Shown here: positions 52,091 to 59,922 of the stretch, piece by piece
How positions within the stretch are numbered: position 1 is the first letter of the stretch
Layout of the letters: every line of letters begins with the position of its first letter
Source: Marvinbryantia formatexigens DSM 14469
Lineage (GTDB): Bacteria > Bacillota > Clostridia > Lachnospirales > Lachnospiraceae
DNA length: 64,000 bases
Direction of reading: 5' to 3'
NCBI RefSeq assembly: GCF_025148285.1
Contig: NZ_CP102268.1
Location: 992,001-1,056,000, forward strand
Translations under genes and position numbers: made by a program
Notes under the pieces: model-generated
Database searches by the model: none
What the model saw: only the letters and a program-made list of their open reading frames with translations
What the model was told of the DNA's origin: nothing

Positions 52091-53697
52091 TCTTTTGTAT
52101 GCTCCGTTCTGTATTTGGAAGGCGACACGCCAAAGCATCGCTTAAACACATAGCTGAAATAATTGGAATCCGTGTAGCCTACGCTCTTCGCGATCACATA
52201 GCTCTTTTCGTTCGTCTCTATCAGCATACGGGACGCCTGCTCCATGCGGAAATCCGTCAGATAAGTGGTGAAGGACTTCCCGGTCTCCCGCTTGAAGGTC
52301 GTGGAAAAATAGGAGTTTGACACGCCGAGCAGCTCACAGATGGAATCCAGTGAGAGCGTCTCATCGGCATAATTGCTGTGTACATATTCCTTTGCCTTCC
52401 GTATATAGGATTTCGTCGAGCTGCTGCGGGCGCTGATTAACTGGGAGCGCAGCGAAAGCCCTGTCTCCGTCAGCCATTTCTGCAGCGTATCCGGCTCCAG
52501 CTCCAGCAGATAATTGTACAGCTTCTTCATATCCCCCGAAAGCGCCCCGGTGCTGATGTCGTTGTTTGCCAGAAAACGGTACAGCGCGCTCACCAGCTCC
52601 ATGATGTGTATCTGGTACTGCTGCAGGGAATTTACCGGGGAGGCAATCCGCTTCAGATATTTCTCCGCCGCCTCCTGTACCTCCGCGGCGCTTCCCAGAC
52701 GGATGGCTTTCAAAAGATTTGACAGCTCCGCTTCCGCCTCGGTATCTATTTTCCCCGGCTCCTGCGGAACGATTTCCTGGATATTGATTGCGCGGGCGGC
52801 GCCGTAAATGCCGCGGTAGGAGACCGCCTCTCTTGCCCCGCTGTAGGACTGCGCCAGCTCCAGAACAGAGTGACAGACCCGCCCGATTCCCACGGTGACG
52901 ACGGCGCCGACGATGCGGCGGACATACCGGCAGAACCGGTCGCATTCATCTGTCACCTCGGATACATCATTCTCATTTTCAAGCTGCGCGATCAGCACCA
53001 TATTTCCCAGATAGAAAAAGCTCTTCGCCTGCCATTTCTGCACGAGACGCTCCTCCACCTGCTTCTGCACGGACGCCGCCAGCAGCAGCGGACTCATTTC
53101 CTCCGGCACCTGGCTCGCCGAGGTGTGGATCACCAGACAGCAGTAACAGCTTCCCGAAAAAGAAATCTGGTAGTCCTCCAGGTATTTGGGAAGCTCCTCC
53201 TCCGGAATCCTGCCCTCAATAAGCGTGGAATAAAAGTTGGTCTGCAGAAGAGGCAGCGATTCTGTGTAGTATTTCTGCAGAATCTCCACATTCCGCTTTT
53301 CGCTGATTTCCTGGTCAAGCTTCGCCTTCACCCGCGAGAAAACGCGCGTCAGCTCCGGCGCATTGACCGGCTTCAGAATGTACTCCTCCACCTCCAGGCG
53401 GACCGCCTCCTTAGCATATTCAAATTCATCGAAACCGGTAAACAGCAGAATTTTCGTGGTGGGAAATTCCGCTTTTATCCTGCCCGCCAGCTCCATTCCA
53501 TCCATATAGGGCATCCGGATGTCCGTCATAACGACGTCCGGCTGATATTCCTCCACCAGCTCCAGCGCCTTCACCCCGTTGCTGGCGGAACCGATGACTG
53601 AAAAGCCCATCCCCTCCCAGTCAATTTTTTTCATGATAATCTGCGTTACCTCTTCCTCATCATCCACCAGAAGTACCGTATAGTTGTTTGTTTCCAT
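52087..53697 (-). CDS. YesN-type response regulator with AraC DNA-binding domain
   Basis: A 536-residue regulator: receiver domain at 1-125 with DDEEEV, phosphorylated Asp 59 in VVMTDIRMPYMDG, and YILKPVNAPEL; a central linker region; and a C-terminal pair of AraC helix-turn-helices (about 435-536: LDSICELLGVSNSYFSTTFK, AKSVGYTDSNYFSYVFKRCF). ATG 53697 follows GCAGGAGAATC; longer starts have no ribosome site. It is the first gene of a seven-gene minus-strand run reaching GH3 and should activate it in response to the kinase. Confidence 0.93.
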   Translation of the reverse strand: METNNYTVLLVDDEEEVTQIIMKKIDWEGMGFSVIGSASNGVKALELVEEYQPDVVMTDIRMPYMDGMELAGRIKAEFPTTKILLFTGFDEFEYAKEAVRLEVEEYILKPVNAPELTRVFSRVKAKLDQEISEKRNVEILQKYYTESLPLLQTNFYSTLIEGRIPEEELPKYLEDYQISFSGSCYCCLVIHTSASQVPEEMSPLLLAASVQKQVEERLVQKWQAKSFFYLGNMVLIAQLENENDVSEVTDECDRFCRYVRRIVGAVVTVGIGRVCHSVLELAQSYSGAREAVSYRGIYGAARAINIQEIVPQEPGKIDTEAEAELSNLLKAIRLGSAAEVQEAAEKYLKRIASPVNSLQQYQIHIMELVSALYRFLANNDISTGALSGDMKKLYNYLLELEPDTLQKWLTETGLSLRSQLISARSSSTKSYIRKAKEYVHSNYADETLSLDSICELLGVSNSYFSTTFKRETGKSFTTYLTDFRMEQASRMLIETNEKSYVIAKSVGYTDSNYFSYVFKRCFGVSPSKYRTEHTKE

Positions 53698-53744
53698 GAT
53701 GATTCTCCTGCTTATTTTCCTGTCTTTTATCTCCGGTATCATGC

Positions 53745-53930
53745 TGTCGGAGACAAAAAGCCAGACTATGATGCCTGCGGATTTTTTGCGCCGTGCATCT
53801 GGCATCATTATAGCAGAGATACCGGGAAACGTCCACCGGATGTTTCCTGTAGTTGTCTGTATACATCAGTCTCAACCCCACAGGATCAGCTTCGCGTCGC
53901 AGCAGGTGTCTGAGACTTCCGTAAACAGTA
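53745..53930. repeat. intergenic repeat patch before the PadR gene
   Basis: GACTATGATGCCTGCGGATT near 53764 resembles 19007-19026. GCTTCGCGTCGCAGCAGGTG with downstream GTAAACAGTAA (53889-53930) matches the right arm of the palindromic element at 19626-19668. This 308-base gap therefore holds fragments of two dispersed families plus the PadR promoter and no gene. Confidence 0.65.
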
Positions 53931-53953
53931 ATTACAATTTTTCAATATACCTC

Positions 53954-53984
53954 TTGACACATAATACTATGTATTATATAGTAT
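53954..53984 (+). promoter_or_regulatory. PadR-gene promoter with overlapping operator
   Basis: TTGACA (53954-53959), 17 bases, TATAGT (53977-53982). A dyad ATACTAT, seven bases, ATAGTAT (53964-53970 and 53978-53984) covers the spacer and -10. It starts 42 bases before the PadR ATG, fitting autorepression by the PadR protein. Confidence 0.75.
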
Positions 53985-54005
53985 AATGCATAAGGAGGTA
54001 ACGAT

Positions 54006-54323
54006 ATGGATATACAGCTAAAAAAGGGGATTCTGGAATTCTGTGTGCTTGCCGCGCTTTATCAGACGGATTCCTACGGATATCAGATTATCAAGGATAT
54101 TTCGCCCTGCATCGAAATCTCGGAATCCACTCTGTACCCTATCCTGAAGCGGCTGGAGGCAAACGCCTGCGTGGAGACGTATTCTGTAGAGCACAACGGC
54201 CGCCTGCGCAAATATTACCGCATCACGCCAAAGGGCCGGGAACGCGCGCAGGAGTTTTTGAACGACTGGCAGCAACTGCTGCAAATCTACGAATTTGTGA
54301 AAGGAGCAATCAACCATGAATAA
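54006..54323 (+). CDS. PadR family transcriptional regulator
   Basis: A 105-residue winged-helix repressor: MDIQLKKGILEFCVLAALYQ, YGYQIIKDI, the recognition region SESTLYPILKRLEANACVET and the wing GRLRKYYRITPKGRE are standard PadR features. AAGGAGG precedes ATG. It overlaps the DUF1700 gene by eight bases. PadR-DUF1700 pairs are widespread in Firmicutes, where the regulator controls the operon in response to envelope or antibiotic stress. The dyad over its own -10 suggests autorepression. Confidence 0.93.
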   Translation: MDIQLKKGILEFCVLAALYQTDSYGYQIIKDISPCIEISESTLYPILKRLEANACVETYSVEHNGRLRKYYRITPKGRERAQEFLNDWQQLLQIYEFVKGAINHE

Positions 54324-54996
54324 ACTGGAATTTCTGGCACGTCTGGAAAAGCTTTTGAAAGGGCTGCCAAAGAAGGAGCGCGAAACGCACCTTTCCTATT
54401 ACCGTGAAATGATTGAGGACGCCATAGAGGACGGCTGCGCCGAGGAGGAGGCCGTGGCGCGCATCGGCAGCCCCGGCGAAATTGCCGAACAGATTCTCTC
54501 TGAGCAGGAGACTCCCGCAAAGCCGGTTTCTGCGGGCAAAAAAATTGTCATCGCCATTCTGCTGATTATCGGCTCGCCGCTCTGGGGTTCTATCCTGCTC
54601 GCCGCGGCTGCGCTTGGCGACGGAGTTCTTATCACTGTGCTGGCGCTGGTGCTTTGCGCCTATATCGTAATCTGGTGTCTTCCGGTTACGACCGGCGCGC
54701 TGTCGCTGGCCTGCCTGCTGCTTGCCGTCGTCAGCACCGTCGGAGCATTTCCCGTTTTCTTTCATAATGCCGCGCTCGGCGTCCTGCAGTTCGGCATCGG
54801 GATTTTATCCGCCGGCATCTTTATCCTCGCCGGTTATCTGACGCTGCTTCTCGGACAATTTTTTATCGGCATCACGATTCGTTTCAGCAGGTGGCTGAAA
54901 CGCCTGTTCACCAGAAAGAAAAACATGGTCAAGAAGGAGGTAACCCCGCAGGGGGATACCATTATGACCTGTAAAACATGGTCAGAAAGGAGGTAA
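54316..54996 (+). CDS. DUF1700 family membrane protein
   Basis: A 226-residue protein. The N-terminal DUF1700/HAAS segment (residues 1-65: FLARLEKLLKGLPKKERETH, YYREMIEDAIEDGCAEEEAV, RIGSPGEIAEQIL) is followed by about four membrane segments. The last 20 residues come from a tract containing a near copy of the next gene's ribosome-site region (ATGGTCAAGAAGGAGGTAAC at 54925 and a similar stretch at 54977), so the C-terminal end was probably altered by duplication. Function of DUF1700 proteins is unclear; they are coupled to PadR regulators. Confidence 0.88.
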   Translation: MNKLEFLARLEKLLKGLPKKERETHLSYYREMIEDAIEDGCAEEEAVARIGSPGEIAEQILSEQETPAKPVSAGKKIVIAILLIIGSPLWGSILLAAAALGDGVLITVLALVLCAYIVIWCLPVTTGALSLACLLLAVVSTVGAFPVFFHNAALGVLQFGIGILSAGIFILAGYLTLLLGQFFIGITIRFSRWLKRLFTRKKNMVKKEVTPQGDTIMTCKTWSERR

Positions 54997-55000
54997 CCGC

Positions 55001-55249
55001 ATGAACAGCAAAAGAAATTTTCTTTCTTTACTTAGAAAAAAAGCCCTTCCGGGCGGTATCACGTTTCTTGCAGCCGGGATTCTCATCTGCTTTATCGGCT
55101 TTGCAATGGCGCATTTTGATTTCAGTAATTTAGAGTTTCCCGGCACTCCGAAGTGGTATCTGACAGTGCATATAGATGAGGGACAGTTTGAGCTTGGCAT
55201 CCGCCTTGGCGAGGATGCGCGCATTACGGGGTTTTCGGTCAATCACTGA
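55001..55249 (+). CDS. small membrane-anchored protein, last gene of the PadR operon
   Basis: An 82-residue protein with one membrane helix (LPGGITFLAAGILICFIGFAM, about 16-36) and an extracytoplasmic tail ending GEDARITGFSVNH. It resembles the first part of larger DUF4097-type or adhesin-like partners that usually follow DUF1700 genes, so it may be a shortened version; the dispersed palindrome begins about 100 bases after its stop. AAAGGAGG precedes the ATG, four bases after the preceding stop codon. Function unknown. Confidence 0.7.
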   Translation: MNSKRNFLSLLRKKALPGGITFLAAGILICFIGFAMAHFDFSNLEFPGTPKWYLTVHIDEGQFELGIRLGEDARITGFSVNH

Positions 55250-55353
55250 AGAAGCACACGGTATACCTGTGTAAAAGTGATGGCAGGCATGTGCTCTGAT
55301 GGGAAACAACGGCAATCATGCACTGCGGTGAAAGGCATTGTGTGATGGCTGTC

Positions 55354-55525
55354 ATCCCCGGCGGGCTGTCATACACGAAAACACGACCGGCTGCCTTTGC
55401 TTCACTGCGTTTTATCTGCCCGGACGTCGTTCGCTATAGAAGCGTTTGCTCCTCGTCCGGGCACAAAACTTGTGAAGCGCAGTCGCCGGTCTATCGTTTT
55501 CTTTGTATGACAGCCCGCCGGGGAT
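55354..55525 (+). repeat. 172-bp palindromic element, copy A
   Basis: Terminal inverted repeats of 22 bases (starting ATCCCCGGCGGGCTGTCATA and its complement) are perfect. Inner paired blocks (TTGCTTCACTGC with GTGAAGCGCAGT, GCCCGGACG with CGTCCGGGC) would fold the whole element into a long hairpin. No ORF. Copy B at 61348-61519 is the reverse complement with two mismatches. The remaining bases of 55250-55624 show no gene. Confidence 0.9.
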
Positions 55526-55624
55526 TCAGACTGCATCACGCATTCCTTTCGTTCCGCCACAGAGCTGATTAAATGTAGCAGGGCTGCCCTGTTACGGTTA
55601 AAACAGCTTTCTGTCACAGGATTG

Positions 55625-56362
55625 TCAGCCGGGGCTGCCGTCATTATGTTGTTTTACGTATTCCGTATAGGTTACATTTTTATATTTTTTGAAGCATTTT
55701 CCAAAGTATCCGGCATCCGGTATGCCCACTTCTTCCGCCGCCTGGTACAGCTTTTTCCCTTGAAGCGCAAGCTCACACGCTTTTTCCACGCGGTATGCCG
55801 TCAGATAGTCGATAAAGTTTTCGCCTGTTTTTTCTTTAAATTTCCTGCTGAAATACGCCGGATTAAAGCCAAATTTCCGGGCGATATAGGTCAGATTAAT
55901 CTGTGGATCGGCATAATTTTCTTCAATGAAGCGGATATACTCATTTACACTGATTTTTTTATTCTCATCCCCTTCTTCGCGTGGGCGCTCCCCAATCTGC
56001 GCAATCGTATCCCGCAGCGCAGCTTCCAGCTCTTTCCGCGAAATCGGTTTCAGCAGATATTTTGAAATGCCCAGCTCCATACACCGTCTGGCATATTCAA
56101 AGTCCTGATAAGCAGTGATAATAATTATTTTCATGTCAGGATAAATATCGTGCATGTAACCGGCAAAGCTGATTCCGTCCATAAACGGCATCTGGATATC
56201 AACCAGCGCAATATCCGGGCACAGGTCATCTATAATATGAATCGCCTCGATACCACTCTGCGCTTCCCCGACGACCTCCGCCCCCAGTTCATCCCAGTTG
56301 ACCAGCCTTTTAATCAGGCTGCGTACTGCTTTTTCATCATCCATTATCATTACTCTGTACAT
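55625..56362 (-). CDS. YesN-type response regulator with AraC domain
   Basis: A 245-residue regulator, short because receiver and HTH are joined without a middle domain. Receiver: MDDEKAV, phosphorylated Asp 55 in IALVDIQMPFMDG, YLLKPISRKEL. AraC HTH pair: INLTYIARKFGFNPAYFSRKFK and EEVGIPDAGYFGKCFKKY. ATG 56362 follows AAGGACAGGG and lies inside the end of the kinase gene (26-base overlap). With that kinase it should regulate the ABC importer operon to which it belongs. Confidence 0.92.
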   Translation of the reverse strand: MYRVMIMDDEKAVRSLIKRLVNWDELGAEVVGEAQSGIEAIHIIDDLCPDIALVDIQMPFMDGISFAGYMHDIYPDMKIIIITAYQDFEYARRCMELGISKYLLKPISRKELEAALRDTIAQIGERPREEGDENKKISVNEYIRFIEENYADPQINLTYIARKFGFNPAYFSRKFKEKTGENFIDYLTAYRVEKACELALQGKKLYQAAEEVGIPDAGYFGKCFKKYKNVTYTEYVKQHNDGSPG

Positions 56363-58097
56363 GTTCCCTGTCCTTTTCAAATGGCACAAACAATTTGATT
56401 TCGCAAAATACGCCCTCTTCGCTGTTTATCTCATATGTTTTTTCCTGCCCGTAAATGGTTTTCAGACGTTCCAGCGTTTTTCTGAGCCCGAAGCCTCTTC
56501 CATCCGGCTGCCGCAGCTTTTCCAGTTTTTCCGGTGTCATGCCGATTCCCGTATCATAAACTGTCAGAACCACCAGCGCATCCTGCCTCTCTGCCCGGAT
56601 GATGATTTTGCCCTTCTCGCCCTTCGGACGGATTCCATGATACAGAGAGTTCTCCACAAGCGGCTGGAGAATCAGCTTCGGCACCAGACAGTCCCAGCAT
56701 CCCGGTTCAATCTCGTATTCCTCATCCAGTATCTCTCCATAGCGGTATTTCTGTATTTTCAGATAGGCTTCCACCGTCGCAATTTCCGTTTTCAGCGGCA
56801 CCGTATCTTCCCCGCGGTTCAGAAAATACCTGTAAAATTCGCCGAGACTTTCCACCGCCTCATAGATTTCCTCCCGCGGACTCTCCAGCGACATGTAGCC
56901 GATAGTCTCCAGAGTATTATACAGAAAATGCGGATTGAGCTGCTCCAGCATCACGTCCAGCTTCGCCTGCTGCGCCGCCTTTTCCTGCTCAACGAGCTCT
57001 TCTATCAGTTTATTGACCTGTATCAGCATCTGATTATAGCTGTCCTTCAGATTACGGATTTCCGTCGTATGCGTCTCTACACTCACCCTGTGAAGCCAGC
57101 CCTGCTCCACCTGCTTCATTGCCGCCACCAGCTTTTCAATCGGTCTTGTAATCCACACCGAAATATAAAAACGGATAATCATAAAACACAGGATTGCCAG
57201 CACCGCGCCCGTTATAATCATAATCCAGGTCTGTCCTTTATAATAAGCCTGCGCGGAAATTTTCTGAAGAAATATAAGACGTATCGGCGTATCCGGCACA
57301 ACATAACTGCAGACAAGATTTTTGTCTTTTACATAACTGAATTCCCCGTTCTGCTTCGCTTCCGGAAAGTCTGTCTGCAGCACGTTGCGCTGACCGCAGA
57401 GGAACTCGCCATCCGTACTTAAAATTGCCAGTTCCTGATTGGAAAGCTGCAAATCCTGCAGGATATTTTCCAGAAACGCCGTCGTGTAATTAACAGCGAT
57501 AATTCCCATCTCTTTCTGGGTTTCGGGGTCATATATCATGCGCAGAAAAGTGATTACCGGCTTCCCGGACTGCAGACCAAACAAACCGTTTCCGTTAATC
57601 TGTATCAGATAGCCTCCCGCTTTTTCCGCAATCGCCTCTTTCCAGGCATCGTCCTGCAGCACCTCCGGATTCACCGTGGTGTCCTTGTCTATGATATTAA
57701 TATAGCTGCCGTCCTTTTTAAAAATAAAGACAGACTTTACTCTAGAAAACTGATTGGTTATGCTATAAATCTTGCGGATAGCCGTATAAGACACAGAATA
57801 CTTTGTCTCACCCTCTTCGCGCAGGTATTCCATAATTTCATCGGAAAACATAATCATCTTACTCATGGTGCTGACCTGTTCAAAGCTGTTATTAATATTG
57901 CTTCCAATCGACACAAGCATACCTTCTCCGGACTGGATGGCATATTCATTCATGCTCCGCTGTGCAGAATAAAACATCACAAACCCCAGTACCAGTGTAT
58001 AAATAATGATAATTCCGGTGAACAGCCGGTTTATCTGACTGTTCAATTTCACTGTTCCAAACAGCTTTTCCGGTCTTCTGCCCCACTTTTTCTTCAT
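56337..58097 (-). CDS. YesM-type sensor histidine kinase
   Basis: A 586-residue sensor kinase: membrane segment near residues 26-48, extracellular dCache-like domain, second segment (MIITGAVLAILCFMIIRFYI, about 290-310), HAMP, and the kinase core with EQLNPHFLYNTLETIGYM (phospho-acceptor His), LILQPLVENSLYHGIR, YDTGIGMTPE and GFGLRKTLERL. AAGGGA precedes ATG, one base after the permease stop, so it is cotranscribed with the importer. It probably senses the imported sugar outside the cell. Confidence 0.92.
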   Translation of the reverse strand: MKKKWGRRPEKLFGTVKLNSQINRLFTGIIIIYTLVLGFVMFYSAQRSMNEYAIQSGEGMLVSIGSNINNSFEQVSTMSKMIMFSDEIMEYLREEGETKYSVSYTAIRKIYSITNQFSRVKSVFIFKKDGSYINIIDKDTTVNPEVLQDDAWKEAIAEKAGGYLIQINGNGLFGLQSGKPVITFLRMIYDPETQKEMGIIAVNYTTAFLENILQDLQLSNQELAILSTDGEFLCGQRNVLQTDFPEAKQNGEFSYVKDKNLVCSYVVPDTPIRLIFLQKISAQAYYKGQTWIMIITGAVLAILCFMIIRFYISVWITRPIEKLVAAMKQVEQGWLHRVSVETHTTEIRNLKDSYNQMLIQVNKLIEELVEQEKAAQQAKLDVMLEQLNPHFLYNTLETIGYMSLESPREEIYEAVESLGEFYRYFLNRGEDTVPLKTEIATVEAYLKIQKYRYGEILDEEYEIEPGCWDCLVPKLILQPLVENSLYHGIRPKGEKGKIIIRAERQDALVVLTVYDTGIGMTPEKLEKLRQPDGRGFGLRKTLERLKTIYGQEKTYEINSEEGVFCEIKLFVPFEKDREHVQSNDNG

Positions 58098-58098
58098 G

Positions 58099-58935
58099 CT
58101 ATCCCTTAATCGCTCCTGCCACGAGACTGTCCTGTACCTTTTTGCTCATAAATAAATATACTATAACTGTAGGAATGGTTGCAATAACCAAAGCTGCTCC
58201 GATCGGTCCCCAGTTGGTGCTGTAGGTACCCACCAGGCTCTGCATTCCGACCGTGAGCGTCCTGTGAGCGGAATCGCTGACAAAAACGGTTGCAAACATC
58301 AGCTCATTCCATGCCTGCAGAAAGGTAAAAATGGCAATCGTTGAAACCGCCGGCTTCATCAGCGGTACAATAATGCGGAAGAATATGCCAAAGGTCCCGC
58401 AGCCGTCCATACAAGCCGATTCCTCCAGCTCTTCCGGAATATTCATCATAAAGCTGTTGCATATCATAATCGCCATAGCAAGTGCAAACGCCGTATATGG
58501 AATGAACAATGAGGAAAATGTATTCAGCATATGCATGGAACGCAGAATCAGAAATACCGGCAGCAGCGCCGCATGAATGGGCAGCGTCAGTCCCAGCATA
58601 AAAATATTGTTCAGCAGCGTGCGTCCCTTCCACAAAAGTCTGGAAACAGCATAGGACGCCATCAGCGCAATCACAAGCGTCAGGAAAATCGTTATTCCGG
58701 TTACCAGTATACTGTTAAAAAAGTATCTCCCCATCTGCCCTTTTGTAAGCGCTTCCACATAGTTTGTAAGATTCCAGGATTCCGGCAGACTGAGCGCGCT
58801 TTTGTTAAATATCTCATTGTTGTCTTTAAACGAAAACAGAATCATCCAGTAAAGAGGAAAGATACTTATCACCGTCCAGAGCAATAAAATCAGATAGAAC
58901 AAATATTTTCCGATAAAACCTGTATATTTTTTCAT
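58099..58935 (-). CDS. carbohydrate ABC transporter permease (MalG type)
   Basis: A 278-residue inner-membrane permease with six predicted helices. The ATPase-contact EAA loop is EELEESACMDGCGTFGIFFRIIVPLMKPA. IFPLYWMILFSFKDN at the N-terminal end and the terminal LVAGAIKG match MalG/YcjP-type CUT1 permeases. It overlaps the upstream permease by four bases (ATGA). Works with that permease and the binding protein; no ATPase gene is in the operon, so a shared MsmX-like ATPase elsewhere is expected. Confidence 0.93.
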   Translation of the reverse strand: MKKYTGFIGKYLFYLILLLWTVISIFPLYWMILFSFKDNNEIFNKSALSLPESWNLTNYVEALTKGQMGRYFFNSILVTGITIFLTLVIALMASYAVSRLLWKGRTLLNNIFMLGLTLPIHAALLPVFLILRSMHMLNTFSSLFIPYTAFALAMAIMICNSFMMNIPEELEESACMDGCGTFGIFFRIIVPLMKPAVSTIAIFTFLQAWNELMFATVFVSDSAHRTLTVGMQSLVGTYSTNWGPIGAALVIATIPTVIVYLFMSKKVQDSLVAGAIKG

Positions 58936-59825
58936 GCCGCCTGTTCCTCCCCCTCCACTTTAAATATCTTCTTAATCAGAATAGCAGTAGCAAAGCAGAT
59001 TACAATAATAAATATGGCAATCGCACTTCCCGAACCGTATTTATTTTTCATAAAAATGTCTGTGAACATCAGCGTGCTTGGCACCTCGCTGGCATGAGCC
59101 GGTCCGCCGTTTGTCAGAACGTAAATCATATCAAAGGATTTAAATGCACCTGTCACGCCGAAAATCAGGCATACCCGCAGTACCGGCTTCAAAAGCGGAA
59201 TCAGGATATGAAAGCAGGTCTGCGTATAGGTTGCCCCGTCAATATAGGCAGCCTCCTTCAGCTCCGGATTGATGGATTTGATTCCCGCATACAGCAAAAG
59301 CATATGGTATCCCACATACTGCCAGATAATCGGGACAAACACCGCCCACATTACCGTATCCTTTTCCCCCAGCCAGGTATGGCACCAGGATTCCAGCCCC
59401 AGCGTGCGCAGTATCGAATTCAGCACGCCATAATCCGGATTATATATTTTTATCCAGAGCTGACCGATTACAACAGTAGATAAAAGTACCGGAATAAAAA
59501 ATACTGTGACGAAAAAACGCTCTCCCCTGATTCCTTTTGCCAGCCCCAGCGCCAGGAACAGCGCGAAGGGAAGCTGGATAAATACTGCGCCTGCCGCCAG
59601 CATAAGCATGTGCACAATCGATTTGGAAAATCCGGATGTTTTGCTTGTAAATAATTCCTTATAGTTCTCCAGCCCCACAAGAATTCCGTCTGTAATTCCA
59701 TCCCAGTCCAGCAGACTGTAGTATCCCGAACAGAAAATCGGGATAATGATAATCCCCGCAAACAAAAGCACCGCCGGCAGCAGGAACACAAAAATTGCCA
59801 GCTTGTTTTTTCTTACTTTATCCAC
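58932..59825 (-). CDS. carbohydrate ABC transporter permease (MalF/UgpA type)
   Basis: A 297-residue permease with six helices. EAA loop: ELKEAAYIDGATYTQTCFHILIPLLKPVLR. FLLPAVLLFAGIIIIPIF at the start and YVLTNGGPAHASEVPSTLMF are typical of CUT1 MalF/UgpA partners. It pairs with the MalG-type protein. The gap to the binding-protein gene holds a strong hairpin that should lower permease expression relative to the binding protein. AAGGAGGGAC precedes ATG. Confidence 0.93.
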   Translation of the reverse strand: MDKVRKNKLAIFVFLLPAVLLFAGIIIIPIFCSGYYSLLDWDGITDGILVGLENYKELFTSKTSGFSKSIVHMLMLAAGAVFIQLPFALFLALGLAKGIRGERFFVTVFFIPVLLSTVVIGQLWIKIYNPDYGVLNSILRTLGLESWCHTWLGEKDTVMWAVFVPIIWQYVGYHMLLLYAGIKSINPELKEAAYIDGATYTQTCFHILIPLLKPVLRVCLIFGVTGAFKSFDMIYVLTNGGPAHASEVPSTLMFTDIFMKNKYGSGSAIAIFIIVICFATAILIKKIFKVEGEEQAA

Positions 59826-59870
59826 CCAAAGTCCCTCCTTTATAAAAAGAATCCCGTTTTGCGCGATTCA

Positions 59871-59906
59871 AAAGCCAGGGTGCCGGAAATTCCGGTCCCT
59901 GGCTTT
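59871..59906 (-). terminator. intra-operon attenuating hairpin between binding-protein and permease genes
   Basis: AAAGCCAGGG (59871-59880) and CCCTGGCTTT (59897-59906) pair over ten bases, with an inner CCGGAA/TTCCGG stem. On the minus strand TTTT follows. Such partial terminators commonly give more binding protein than permease. Confidence 0.75.
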
Positions 59907-59922
59907 CCCTGTTCTCTGTAAT

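Noticed and set aside
55318-55572. Small ORF across palindromic copy A, and a similar one across copy B
   Set aside because: The two copies are inverted relative to their surroundings, so no common protein is encoded; the frames lack ribosome sites.
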